Below are positions 1 through 7,833 of a stretch of 64,000 nucleotides of DNA, piece by piece; position 1 is the stretch's first letter, and every line of letters starts with the position of its first letter. The notes under the pieces were generated by a model, which was not told where the DNA came from, ran no database searches, and saw only the letters and a list, made by a program, of their open reading frames with translations. The stretch is from an uncultured Collinsella sp. Lineage in GTDB: Bacteria > Actinomycetota > Coriobacteriia > Coriobacteriales > Coriobacteriaceae. Location of the stretch: the NCBI GenBank assembly GCA_934654585.1, contig CAKUGF010000001.1, forward strand, positions 144,195-208,194, in the 5' to 3' direction. The position numbers were made by a program, and so were the translations under genes.

Positions 1-8
1 TTGTCACA
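1..8. repeat. Truncated end of a TGTGACAAAGGGA-type palindrome
   Basis: The first eight bases (TTGTCACA) match the right end of the palindrome found complete at 4671-4699, 38496-38525 and 42218-42246. The rest would lie to the left of the window. Confidence 0.4.
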
Positions 9-27
9 TTGGGTGGCTTGTGAATTC

Positions 28-208
28 GAGGTCTAATACTTTCCCGAGAAGTGAACGAGTCAAAATGGACCCCCGAAACATCGACACTTTTGAGAGGCAA
101 TTTCCTGCGGTTTTGCCGATCAAATCCTGCAGTTTTGACCTCTAAAAATGTCGATGCTTCGGGGGTCCAAATACGGTCGTTCACTTCTCGGAAAAAGTAT
201 TAGACCTC
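28..208 (+). repeat. 181-bp palindromic element, copy 1
   Basis: The ends are inverted repeats: GAGGTCTAATACT at 28-40 pairs with AGTATTAGACCTC at 196-208. Next inward, CCGAGAAGTGAACGA pairs with TCGTTCACTTCTCGG, and TGGACCCCCGAAACATC pairs with a near-complement at about 153-172. The loop carries two related segments, CCTGCGGTTTTG and CCTGCAGTTTTG. A second copy lies at 1888-2070 in the opposite orientation. No protein is encoded convincingly. It could be a non-autonomous mobile element or a structured RNA. Confidence 0.85.
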
Positions 209-244
209 GTCGCACAGGGCTAGCGGACATCACCAAATTGGCTA

Positions 245-430
245 CTATTCCTTGTAGCTTCGCGGAATTACGAGCAGCACGAGGAGGGAAAAGCCGAGCA
301 GGATGCCAGGCAGGGCGCCTTCGACGAAGGCGCCAAAGTCGCCGCCGACAAAAAAGCCGAGGTAACCGATGACGCCGCAGATGCTGCCGAGTATGCCCGT
401 GATGCGCAGGGCCCTCATAACGCGATCCAT
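245..430 (-). CDS. Small two-helix membrane protein, unknown function
   Basis: This encodes 61 residues with two hydrophobic segments (about residues 4-28 and 32-55) and a basic C-terminus ending RSYKE. The ATG at 430 is chosen because GAGGAC lies just upstream. A start 19 codons further upstream would add a non-hydrophobic extension with no better ribosome site. I do not recognise the family. It lies next to another unknown membrane protein on the same strand and just beyond the palindromic element at 28-208. Confidence 0.55.
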   Translation of the reverse strand: MDRVMRALRITGILGSICGVIGYLGFFVGGDFGAFVEGALPGILLGFSLLVLLVIPRSYKE

Positions 431-526
431 AGCAACTGTCCTCACGCTCAATGGGATGTCGATGCGCCAAGCGTATCGAAAGCTCATATTGAAACCGTTT
501 GCGTGTGGTAATCGCTGAGTATGGAC

Positions 527-1660
527 CTAGCTCTTCTTCGCAGAGAGCATAAGACTAATTTCCGGATGGGTGTATTCGTCGAACTCGTCTTCGGGATCGG
601 TGTCAAAGGTGTAGTACGACTTTATGGACTTGTCCTCAGTCTTGATGCTGATCCCTTCGTATAGGGAGCCGGCCAAAAATGCCTGCTTAAATTCATCCGA
701 CAGGCTACAGGGCATGAGGAGGCCTGGCGCGGCAACGGAAATATCCAGTCCATTGAGCGGGGCGCAGAGCGTAGCGATATCCTGCTCAACGCGAGCGAGG
801 TTGTCTTCAAAGCTTGCCTCGGGGTCGATTTGGCTGGTGTAGTCGACGTCCGTGAGCGTGCCGTCTGCGTCAAAAGAAAGGTAGACATAGGCTGCCTGAG
901 GGCCAAGGTCGTTATCGCGCAAATAGCCGATAATGCGGTAGCCATAGTCGTGATACGACTCGCATGGGTCGTCTGCCGTGATGCGTTCGCACACGGGTTC
1001 TAGGGCATCCTGCGTAATGGCGAGCTGTTCGGCGACAGCGGCCTTTCTTGCCTGGAGCTCGCTGCTTCCCTGGACAAACTGCGGGATGTAGGCGCCAAGC
1101 AGCACAATGACGGGCACTGCGATGAGCGTGATAATCTGTTTCTTGGCGCTCGGAATCTCAACGCCGTATGCGGCCGCCAGGGCCTCGGCATTGCTCGAGG
1201 TTTCGGCGAGCACGTCCGCCGCGGTGGCAACTGCCCCTACGGCTCCGGCAATCTCTGCGGCGCCGCCCAAGTTGCGCGCGACATCGTTATCGCTGTCCTT
1301 GAGCAGGCGGCCGGCAGCTTGCGCGGCGAGCACGCCGGCGACCCCTGCGGAACGGTCTTTGTTAGTTTGGGCCACCGCGAGTCGGCTCTGCAGCTCTTTC
1401 CACTGTTTGCCCTGCATTCCAAAGCGCGGGGCGAGTGCACAGTAGCAAAAGATGGCGAGTTCAATTGCGGTGAGTGCGATGGCGGTATAGATTCCCGCTG
1501 CCTGGAATTCCTTTTGGTGAAACGCGATGTCGTTGATCATCTGAAGCGGCAGCATGAGCAGACATGCTACGAACGACATGACGAGCGCGGCAGCTGCGAT
1601 CTTGGGGTACGTGCAGTACCGCTGGATACGCTTCTTTTCTTGTTCGGTGAGCTGCTGCAT
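527..1660 (-). CDS. Unknown membrane protein with three predicted helices
   Basis: The product is about 377 residues. Two hydrophobic segments lie near residues 18-38 and 53-78, an Ala-rich soluble stretch follows, and a third segment at about 175-196 precedes a roughly 180-residue C-terminal domain that is probably extracytoplasmic. The start at MQQLTEQEKK has GAGG five bases upstream; an in-frame ATG at 1680 has GGAG only four bases upstream and is also possible. No known family was recognised. The C-terminal domain has several Cys residues that could form disulfides. It is divergent from the short ORF at 1718. Confidence 0.65.
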   Translation of the reverse strand: MQQLTEQEKKRIQRYCTYPKIAAAALVMSFVACLLMLPLQMINDIAFHQKEFQAAGIYTAIALTAIELAIFCYCALAPRFGMQGKQWKELQSRLAVAQTNKDRSAGVAGVLAAQAAGRLLKDSDNDVARNLGGAAEIAGAVGAVATAADVLAETSSNAEALAAAYGVEIPSAKKQIITLIAVPVIVLLGAYIPQFVQGSSELQARKAAVAEQLAITQDALEPVCERITADDPCESYHDYGYRIIGYLRDNDLGPQAAYVYLSFDADGTLTDVDYTSQIDPEASFEDNLARVEQDIATLCAPLNGLDISVAAPGLLMPCSLSDEFKQAFLAGSLYEGISIKTEDKSIKSYYTFDTDPEDEFDEYTHPEISLMLSAKKS

Positions 1661-1717
1661 GGGGTCCTCGACTCTCATCGTTCTCCACGGGCGATACACG
1701 CATGCCCATGAGTATAA

Positions 1718-1831
1718 ATGAGTGGAGGGCGTCTGTTATTCAAACATGGCGCCAACGGCGTGGTGCTGGTGATCGTCGCGGTCATGAACGTCGTCTTTTG
1801 GAACCTGAAACCGCTGCCGAGGGATGAATAG
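1718..1831 (+). CDS. Possible 37-residue membrane peptide
   Basis: An ATG at 1718 opens 37 codons with one hydrophobic segment (VVLVIVAVMNVVFW) and a short tail ending PLPRDE. A strong GC-rich hairpin follows eight bases after the stop. There is no clear ribosome binding site, so it may equally be the remnant of a larger membrane protein gene. Confidence 0.3.
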   Translation: MSGGRLLFKHGANGVVLVIVAVMNVVFWNLKPLPRDE

Positions 1832-1839
1832 CGAGTAGG

Positions 1840-1862
1840 GGGGCCGCCCGCTGGGCGGCCCC
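1840..1862 (+). terminator. GC-rich hairpin
   Basis: GGGGCCGCCC, a 3-base loop, then GGGCGGCCCC, followed by TTCGCTGTTT. The T-run is weak, so it is only a candidate terminator for the short ORF before it. Confidence 0.45.
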
Positions 1863-1887
1863 TTCGCTGTTTGCGGGGCCAGCAAAT

Positions 1888-2070
1888 CGAAGGTGAATGG
1901 TTTTCCCGAGAAGTGAACGACCTATTCTGGACCCCCGAAACATCCGTATTTTTTGACGTCAAAACCGCAGGATTTGAATGGCAAAACCGCAGGAAATAGC
2001 TTTCCAAAAGTGTCGATGCTTCGGGGATCCATTTTTACTCGTTCACTTCTCCGAAAACCATTCACCTTCG
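1888..2070 (-). repeat. 183-bp palindromic element, copy 2 (opposite orientation)
   Basis: The outer arms CGAAGGTGAATGG (1888-1900) and CCATTCACCTTCG (2058-2070) are perfect complements. They differ completely from the outer arms of the copy at 28-208, whereas the inner arms and loop match copy 1 read on the opposite strand. It is therefore the same element with its own outer pairing. Confidence 0.85.
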
Positions 2071-2139
2071 TTGTGCGAGGTGCGGTTGGAAGGGCGGCTG
2101 GTGCCGGGTGATCACCTTTGCCTTAAGCGGGCTGCCAGT

Positions 2140-2895
2140 TTAGATCTCCAACGCGCCGTACTGTTCGTCGTTCACAGGCTCGAGCCACTCGTTGCTTGTA
2201 TTCTCGCCCGGGTATTCAAAGGCCAGGTGGCTGAACCAGCTGTTGGCGGAGGCGCCGTGCCAGTGCTTTACGTTGGCAGGAATCTCGACGACATCGCCGG
2301 GGTGCAGGCGCTGCGCGGGCTTGCCCTCTTCCTGGTACCAGCCCTCGCCATCGACACAGATCAGCACCTGTCCGCCGCCTTTACTTGCGTGGTGGACATG
2401 CCAGTTGTTGCGGCAGCCCGGCTCAAAGGTGACGTTGTGAATGGGCAGGTAATCGTCCGGAGTGGTCAGCGCATTGAGATAGCTCTGGCCGATAAAGTAC
2501 GGCGCGTAGGCATCATTGGGCTCGCCGAGGCCAAACGTTCCGCCGCGGACCTCTGACGCCTCTGCGCCGTCAGCCGCGTCGGCATAGACGTCCTTGGCCA
2601 TGTTGAAGGCAGCCCAGGCTTTGGGCCAGCCGGCGTAGAAGGCCACATGCGTGATGGCGGCAGCCATCTCCTTTTGGCTCACGCCGTGCTTGCGTGCATT
2701 GGCGATGTGGTAGGAGAGTGAACTGTCTGTGATGCCCTGCGACACGAGGGCAACTACGGTGATGAGGCTTCGCGTCTTAAGGTCGAGGTCAGCGTTGTTC
2801 CAGTTCTCGCCAAAGAGCACATCGTCGTTAAAATGCGCAAAATCGGGAGCGAACTTGCCTAGGGCATCGCGGCCTGCGGTTTGTTTGATGGCCAT
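2140..2895 (-). CDS. Carboxymuconolactone decarboxylase-like / cupin fusion
   Basis: This 251-residue protein has an N-terminal CMD (AhpD-like) helical domain, about residues 15-115, followed by a cupin domain at about 150-230. The CMD motif reads SLSYHIANARKHG, so the redox CxxC of AhpD-type enzymes is absent. The cupin has HVHH and later GDVVEIPANVKHWH, typical metal-binding histidines. Such fusions often lie beside flavodoxins and quinone or aldehyde redox genes. It is the last gene of a probable operon with the flavodoxin (45-bp gap) and a small protein. The substrate is unknown. Confidence 0.85.
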   Translation of the reverse strand: MAIKQTAGRDALGKFAPDFAHFNDDVLFGENWNNADLDLKTRSLITVVALVSQGITDSSLSYHIANARKHGVSQKEMAAAITHVAFYAGWPKAWAAFNMAKDVYADAADGAEASEVRGGTFGLGEPNDAYAPYFIGQSYLNALTTPDDYLPIHNVTFEPGCRNNWHVHHASKGGGQVLICVDGEGWYQEEGKPAQRLHPGDVVEIPANVKHWHGASANSWFSHLAFEYPGENTSNEWLEPVNDEQYGALEI

Positions 2896-2939
2896 GGAGG
2901 CTCTTTTCTAACTAGAGATAATCGATTGGAATTTGAGCG

Positions 2940-3416
2940 TTACGAGCGGTTGCTCTCGACAAATTGTTTGAGTTCGGTATTGCTTGCTCCATTTAGTATT
3001 GCGCCCGGGACGATCGTTGCGCCGGGAGCGCTGGCTGCAAGAACCTTTGCGGTCTTGCCCATACCGCTGCCACCGGAGGTCGCAAAGAGGACAATCTTCT
3101 TGTCAGCAAAGCTCTGGGACTCCAAGAACGTCTTGATAATCGCCGGCGCAACATACCACCAGATGGGGAAGCCCAGGTAGATGGTGCTGTATTCATCGAG
3201 GCCCGAAGGCTTCGAGGCAATGACGGGGCGGCAGGTGGGGTCGTTGGCCTCAAGCGTGCCGCGGCTGTTCTTGTCGTTCCAGTTGAGATCTGCGGCTGTG
3301 TAGGGTTTGGCGGGCTCAATCTCAAATAGGTCGGCGTCGGCTGCTTTCGCAAGACGCTCGGCGACGTCTTTTGTCACACCACTGGCGCTGAAATAGGCTA
3401 CAAGGGTCTTCGGCAT
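2940..3416 (-). CDS. Flavodoxin
   Basis: A 158-residue flavodoxin-type protein. The phosphate-binding loop is near the N-terminus (AYFSASGVTKDVAERLA), followed by YLGFPIWWYVAP and FATSGGSGMG, the aromatic and glycine-rich loops that hold FMN. The ATG at 3416 follows AAAGGAGTAGCC, a strong ribosome site. It probably acts as a small one-electron carrier in the cytoplasm. It lies in the middle of a three-gene set, 10 bp after the small upstream gene, divergent from the LysR regulator at 3782 that may control the set. Confidence 0.9.
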   Translation of the reverse strand: MPKTLVAYFSASGVTKDVAERLAKAADADLFEIEPAKPYTAADLNWNDKNSRGTLEANDPTCRPVIASKPSGLDEYSTIYLGFPIWWYVAPAIIKTFLESQSFADKKIVLFATSGGSGMGKTAKVLAASAPGATIVPGAILNGASNTELKQFVESNRS

Positions 3417-3426
3417 GGCTACTCCT

Positions 3427-3633
3427 TTATTTGATGGCTTCTTGTAACGTATAGATGAGGTAGTCGAGCGTCTCGAGGTGTTTTTGTCCGGCGTGGATGC
3501 GTTCGAGTAGTTCGCGGCGGTAGGTCTTAAGGCGGCAAATGCGGGCGCAGGCGCTTGGCAGTCCCGAGAGCTCGTCGATAAACGCATCACAACAGCCAGC
3601 GTCGCGCAGGTTCGTGATAGTCTTTTCGTCCAT
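3427..3633 (-). CDS. Small helical protein of unknown function, flavodoxin operon leader
   Basis: This encodes 68 residues, mostly helical, beginning MDEKTITNLRDAGCCDAF, with a basic central region (RLKTYRRELLERIHAGQ). GGAGG lies somewhat far upstream of the ATG at 3633. The reading frame stays open upstream to 3783 but that extension has no good start. Small proteins of this kind occur next to LysR genes and flavodoxins, where they might act as regulators. Here the operon is divergent from the LysR gene with about 150 bp between them. Confidence 0.65.
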   Translation of the reverse strand: MDEKTITNLRDAGCCDAFIDELSGLPSACARICRLKTYRRELLERIHAGQKHLETLDYLIYTLQEAIK

Positions 3634-3781
3634 TGTGCGGCTTGGGTCCTCCTTGTTCTTGAGGGGATGGCTATAGCGTACGTTGGCGGGCTGATGATGT
3701 ATATTGCCTATATCGACTAACTGGATATACGAGATACGAATGACTGACTTTAGGTGAGTTTCACATGGCTGGAGGTGCGAC

Positions 3782-4666
3782 ATGGAGCTGCGAACTCTGC
3801 GCTATTTTTTGGCGGTGGCGCGCGAGGAGAACATGACCGAGGCGGCCAACGTGCTGCACGTGACGCAGCCTACGTTGTCGCGCCAGATTGCAGACTTGGA
3901 GCGCGAGCTAGGCGTTGAGCTGTTTGAGCGGACCAATCGGTCATGCGTGCTTACGGGGGACGGCATGCGCTTGCGTCAGCGCGCTGAGGAAATTCTGGCG
4001 CTGGTGGAGCAGACCGAATCCGAGATGAGCGATCAGGAGCTTGGCATTGCCGGCAACATCCGCATTGGTGCGGGAGAAACGCAGGCCATGCGCTATGTAC
4101 TAGATACGTTTGCTGCGCTGCACCGCGATTATCCCGCCGTGACGATTGAGCTCTACACGGGTAATGCCGACGCGACAGAGGAGCGTCTGGAGCGAGGGCT
4201 GCTGGACTTTGCCCTGCTCTTGGAGCCGGTCAACCTAGACAAATACGAGTGGATTCGAATGCCGCAGGTCGACCGCGTGGGCGTTGCCGTGGCGAGTGAT
4301 GGGCCGTGGGGGTCGCTCGATGTGCTGACTCCTGCAGATTTGGCCGTGATGCCGCTGTTGCTGAGTTCGCGCACGTCGAATAAGGCAGTCGATCTGGTGG
4401 CATGGTCGGGCGGGCGGATTGACCCCGAAGCCCTTAACGTGGTGGGGCGCTTCGACTTGATCGGCAACGCCTCACATCTCATCCGCTCGGGCGCGGCGTG
4501 CGCCATGGGCATCGATCATCTGCTGCAAGTGGATGCGAGCTCCCAGATGCGATTTGTGCCGCTTGACCCACCGATCGAGATCGCGTCCTTCTTGGTATGG
4601 AAAAAGTACCGCCTGCGTTCGCGCGCCTGCGAAGAGTTTCTGAATCGCTTAAAGCGCAAGGCATAA
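3782..4666 (+). CDS. LysR-family transcriptional regulator
   Basis: A 294-residue protein. The N-terminal winged helix-turn-helix (residues 1-60) contains MTEAANVLHVTQPTLSRQIADLE, the usual LysR recognition-helix pattern, and a two-lobed effector-binding domain follows from about residue 90. It is divergent from the small protein/flavodoxin/CMD-cupin operon, which is the expected target by the usual LysR arrangement. The inducer cannot be read from the sequence. A palindromic repeat begins five bases after the stop codon. Confidence 0.9.
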   Translation: MELRTLRYFLAVAREENMTEAANVLHVTQPTLSRQIADLERELGVELFERTNRSCVLTGDGMRLRQRAEEILALVEQTESEMSDQELGIAGNIRIGAGETQAMRYVLDTFAALHRDYPAVTIELYTGNADATEERLERGLLDFALLLEPVNLDKYEWIRMPQVDRVGVAVASDGPWGSLDVLTPADLAVMPLLLSSRTSNKAVDLVAWSGGRIDPEALNVVGRFDLIGNASHLIRSGAACAMGIDHLLQVDASSQMRFVPLDPPIEIASFLVWKKYRLRSRACEEFLNRLKRKA

Positions 4667-4670
4667 TCTA

Positions 4671-4699
4671 TGTGACAAAGGGACTGTCCCTTTGTCACA
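4671..4699. repeat. REP-like palindrome, TGTGACAAAGGGA family
   Basis: A perfect 13-bp inverted repeat (TGTGACAAAGGGA and TCCCTTTGTCACA) with a CTG loop. Further copies lie at 38496-38525 and 42218-42246, always at a gene 3' end. Confidence 0.85.
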
Positions 4700-4714
4700 T
4701 TGAGTTGAGAGTGG

Positions 4715-5674
4715 ATGTTGATGTATTTATCGCTGGCCCCTATGGAGGGGATTACCGGGCATGTGTTCCGTCGCGTGCACGCGGAGTGTTTTGGCGCACT
4801 CGATTGTTATTACACGCCGTTTTTGCCGCCGCCACGGGTGGGCAACCGCTTTGGCGGTAAGGCGTTTAAAGAGGTCGATCCCGCCAATAACCAGGGGCTT
4901 AACGTGGTGCCTCAGCTGATGTCCAAAAACGCGGACGAGTTTGTGTGGGCGGCGCAGGTGCTCGCCGACATGGGTTACCGCGAGGTCAATCTCAACCTTG
5001 GCTGCCCCTCGGGCACGGTTGTCGCCAAGGGGAAGGGTTCGGGCTTTCTGCGCAACTTGGATGAGCTCGAGGTGTTCTTGAGCGACGTGTGCGAGCGCTC
5101 GCCATTGCCGGTGTCGGTCAAGACCAGGCTGGGACTGGAGAGCGACGATGAGTACGAGCGCGTGCTCGACCTCTATTGCCGCATGCCGCTGGCAGAGCTG
5201 ATCGTGCATCCGCGCGTGCAAAAGGACCGCTATACGGGCTCGCCGCGCAAAGAGTTTTACGGTGAGACGCTGGAGCGGGCGCCGTTCCCGGTGGCCTATA
5301 ACGGCGACATCTTTGATCTTGAGGACATGGATACGCTGGTGGAGGCCTATCCCGGGACGCGCCACGTAATGTTGGGGCGCGGCTTGCTTGCGAACCCTGC
5401 GCTGGCTCGCATGGTTACCGGCGGTCCCGCTGCCACGGCAGCTGAACTGCAGCGCTTCCACGACATGTTGTTTGCGGCGTATGCAGAAGAGATTGGCGGC
5501 AACGCGGTCTTTCGCATGAAGGAGTGGTGGTTCTACGCCAAGTGCGCCTTCGCCGATCCCGCTACCGTTCACAAGATCGTGCGCAAGACCAAAAAGGTCG
5601 ACGAATACCGCGCCGCCGTCGAGCGCGTCTTTCGCGAGCAGCCGCTCGCACCTACCGCCCGCTTTTGCGGCTAA
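4715..5674 (+). CDS. tRNA-dihydrouridine synthase
   Basis: This 319-residue FMN enzyme would reduce uridines in the tRNA D-loop with NADPH. The TIM-barrel motifs are in order: LAPMEGITG (7-15), NLGCPSG with the catalytic Cys97, KTRLG with Lys137, VHPRVQKDRYTG, YNGDIF and MLGRGLL for phosphate binding. Two in-frame ATGs (4715 and 4721) are both plausible starts. I cannot assign DusA, B or C. It stands alone, convergent with the sirtuin gene. Confidence 0.93.
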   Translation: MLMYLSLAPMEGITGHVFRRVHAECFGALDCYYTPFLPPPRVGNRFGGKAFKEVDPANNQGLNVVPQLMSKNADEFVWAAQVLADMGYREVNLNLGCPSGTVVAKGKGSGFLRNLDELEVFLSDVCERSPLPVSVKTRLGLESDDEYERVLDLYCRMPLAELIVHPRVQKDRYTGSPRKEFYGETLERAPFPVAYNGDIFDLEDMDTLVEAYPGTRHVMLGRGLLANPALARMVTGGPAATAAELQRFHDMLFAAYAEEIGGNAVFRMKEWWFYAKCAFADPATVHKIVRKTKKVDEYRAAVERVFREQPLAPTARFCG

Positions 5675-5684
5675 CTAGTCATCG

Positions 5685-6569
5685 CTATCTGACGGCCTGG
5701 ACGGCAAGTGCTTCTATTACGCGCTCGGCACCGGCGTCGATCAGAATGCTGCGATTGGCGATTTCTGTCGGAGCGACTGCCTCGCCAAGGTTGACGCATG
5801 CATACATGGCGCGCTCGTTTTTGGCCGTCATCTGCCAAAACGGATACTTGATGATGACGGGCGTGTTGCCGCCCACGCCAAACTCCAGAAACAGCACGCG
5901 CATGCCGCTGTGCCGGCGCAAAAAGTCCTGATAGCGATCGGCTGCGGCATACCAGCCCTTATCCTGCACAAACGTATCGTCGGCGCGCAGGTTCATCGTA
6001 AGCGGCGCGCCGCAGTGGGGGCAATGGGGTACGAGCGCGGACGGAATGCGCAGGTCCTGTTGGGTAGCGACCATGTTACGCACGAGCTCTTCGTTGTCCC
6101 ACGTTTCCTGGCAACAGGGCTTGCTGCACTGGAATAGGCCGTAGTCTCCTTGTGTATAAAAGAGTCGCCGCTTATCAAAACCGGCACGCTGAAAGCAATG
6201 GTCAACGTTCGTGGTCAGCACAAAGTAGTCGCGGTCACGCAGCAGATCCAGGAGCTGTTCGTAGACCGGTTTGGGTATGGGGTCGTATCGGTTGCACTTA
6301 ATGTAGCGGCTCCAAAACGCCCAATATTCCTCAAGCGAGTCGTAAGGGTAGAAGCCACCGGAATACATGTCGGCAAAGCCGTAGCGTGCGGCAAAGTCGC
6401 CAAAGAGCTCATCGAATCGCTCGCCCGAATAGGTGTATCCGGCGGCGGTCGAGAGTCCTGCTCCGGCACCGATTACCACGGCGTCAGATGCATCGAGTGC
6501 AGCTTGGAGCTTATCGATTTGTTTGGAGAAGGCTGCGGTAGATTGCCTCGTCAGACGCGAGAAAAACAT
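5685..6569 (-). CDS. SirTM-type sirtuin (macrodomain-linked, likely protein ADP-ribosyltransferase)
   Basis: A 294-residue sirtuin fold protein. GAGAGLS (34-40) and TTNVDHCFQRAG (119-130) match the NAD-binding motifs, and Cys148, Cys152/153, Cys183 and Cys186 form a structural zinc site. The stretch YTQGDYGLFQC replaces the canonical catalytic His segment of deacetylases, as in the SirTM class, whose studied members ADP-ribosylate a lipoylated GcvH-like protein. The start lies inside the macrodomain gene (59-bp overlap) and is preceded by AAGGTGATC, which matches the 16S anti-SD. Translational coupling is likely. Confidence 0.88.
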   Translation of the reverse strand: MFFSRLTRQSTAAFSKQIDKLQAALDASDAVVIGAGAGLSTAAGYTYSGERFDELFGDFAARYGFADMYSGGFYPYDSLEEYWAFWSRYIKCNRYDPIPKPVYEQLLDLLRDRDYFVLTTNVDHCFQRAGFDKRRLFYTQGDYGLFQCSKPCCQETWDNEELVRNMVATQQDLRIPSALVPHCPHCGAPLTMNLRADDTFVQDKGWYAAADRYQDFLRRHSGMRVLFLEFGVGGNTPVIIKYPFWQMTAKNERAMYACVNLGEAVAPTEIANRSILIDAGAERVIEALAVQAVR

Positions 6570-7296
6570 TGAAGATCACCTTAAGGTTGGGGTCGTTATG
6601 GTCTAGATGATGACGAACGGTATCGATGGCCACGCGCGCGGCGGCATCTTGCGGATAACCAAACACGCCCGTCGAGATGCAGCAGAATGCAAGCGTGCCG
6701 AGTCCTCGGCGTGTCGCTTCTTCCAGGCAGCTGGTGTAGCAGCGACGTAGCAGCAATTCCTCGCGCGGGCCAGGCTTATGGCTGGGTACGACGGGGCCGA
6801 CGGTGTGGAAAACGTAGCTGCTGGGTAGATTGAACGCCGGCGTAACCTTGACGCGTGCTGTTGGTTCCTCGTGCCCCTGCTCGTCCATGAGATTGGCGCA
6901 CGCCAGACGTAACTGCATGCCGGCGTAGGTGTGGATGGCATTGTCGATGCAGCGATGCCCTGGCACAAAGCAGCCGAGCATCTGACTGTTGGCGGCATTG
7001 ACGATGGCATCGGCCTTAAGCAGCGTAATGTCGCCGCGCCAGATGGCAACGCGATCGCGGTAGGGGAGCGTGCTGGCATCGGTCGCTCCGCCGCGCTCAA
7101 GAAGGCGTTGCTGCAAGTAGGTGTCTTGTATGTCGAGCGTCTCGGCCGCAAGCGCCTCGGGCGGCCGCACGTTCATAAGGGCCCTGAGCAAATCGCGCTG
7201 CTCGCTGGCACCGGCAGGTACAGCAATGCTGCGCCCGTCTGGCCGCTCATCGAGCAATGCCTTGATAAGCCAAACGCGGCGTTCGGCCTGATTCAT
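6511..7296 (-). CDS. Zn-dependent macrodomain ADP-ribosyl hydrolase
   Basis: A 261-residue protein. The macrodomain begins near residue 82: GDITLLKADAIVNAANSQ, then the zinc-macro signature LGCFVPGHRCIDNAIHTYAG, and later STGVFGYP. Macrodomains of this type remove ADP-ribose added by SirTM enzymes. The ATG at 7296 follows AGGAGGAAGG. An N-terminal helical region of about 80 residues is normal for this class. It is co-transcribed and overlapping with the SirTM gene downstream. The usual companions GcvH-L and a lipoate ligase are not in the window. Confidence 0.9.
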   Translation of the reverse strand: MNQAERRVWLIKALLDERPDGRSIAVPAGASEQRDLLRALMNVRPPEALAAETLDIQDTYLQQRLLERGGATDASTLPYRDRVAIWRGDITLLKADAIVNAANSQMLGCFVPGHRCIDNAIHTYAGMQLRLACANLMDEQGHEEPTARVKVTPAFNLPSSYVFHTVGPVVPSHKPGPREELLLRRCYTSCLEEATRRGLGTLAFCCISTGVFGYPQDAAARVAIDTVRHHLDHNDPNLKVIFNVFLASDEAIYRSLLQTNR

Positions 7297-7374
7297 GGCC
7301 TTCCTCCTGTTCGATTGAGATGGTTTCGCTCGACAGTAGTGTGCGGCCCAACGCGCCTCTGTAAAAGAAGGCAC

Positions 7375-7414
7375 AAAAAGGTAAGCGCCGTGGAGCGGTA
7401 TGCCCCACGGCGCT
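7375..7414 (-). terminator. Intrinsic terminator of the HxlR gene
   Basis: AGCGCCGTGG (7384-7393) pairs with CCACGGCGCT (7405-7414). On the minus strand the stem is followed by TACCTTTTTG. Confidence 0.7.
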
Positions 7415-7437
7415 CAATGTGCAGAAGCCCGCCGCTG

Positions 7438-7770
7438 TTAGGAGTTTCGCACGAGCTGCTGATAGTCGGTACCCCATTCCACAAGGGAATCGATGATGGG
7501 CATAAGGCTGTGGCCCAGCTCGCTGAGTGCGTATTCGGTGCGGATGGGTGTCTCGGGGATGACGGTGCGCGTGATGAGGCCCGCGGTATCCATTTCCTTA
7601 AGGTTGGACGAAAGCACCTTTTGGCTAATGCCGGGGATAGCGCGATGCAGCGCGTTGAAGCCCATGGGATGGTCTATGAGCTGTTGGATGATATAGATCT
7701 TCCACTTGTTGCCAAAGAGTTGAAAACACGTGGCAACAGGGCAGGGAGGCAGTTCTTCTTTGGTAAGCAT
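7438..7770 (-). CDS. HxlR-family transcriptional regulator
   Basis: A 110-residue MarR-like winged-helix protein of the HxlR family. The N-terminus PPCPVATCFQLFGNKWK has the conserved Cys (Cys10) that senses electrophiles or oxidants in relatives such as YodB and HypR. FNALHRAIPGISQKVLSSNLKEM is the recognition region. GAGGAGTCTCC precedes the ATG at 7770. It is divergent from the ACGX peptide cluster across about 200 bp that contain a TTACC-TTTT-GGTAA palindrome, so it probably controls that cluster and itself. Confidence 0.88.
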   Translation of the reverse strand: MLTKEELPPCPVATCFQLFGNKWKIYIIQQLIDHPMGFNALHRAIPGISQKVLSSNLKEMDTAGLITRTVIPETPIRTEYALSELGHSLMPIIDSLVEWGTDYQQLVRNS

Positions 7771-7833
7771 GGAGACTCCTCAATCGTGTGGACAGCTTTC
7801 ATTATCGCAGCCGCTGTCGTTTGCGGCTACTAC

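Noticed and set aside
1237..1711. Plus-strand frames opposite the unknown membrane protein.
   Set aside because: No ribosome site and no recognisable protein; the minus-strand frame is longer and has membrane helices.
28..2070. Inversion of the loop between the two copies of the palindromic element.
   Set aside because: After full reverse-complement comparison the second copy matches the first along its whole length, so the entire element is simply in the opposite orientation.
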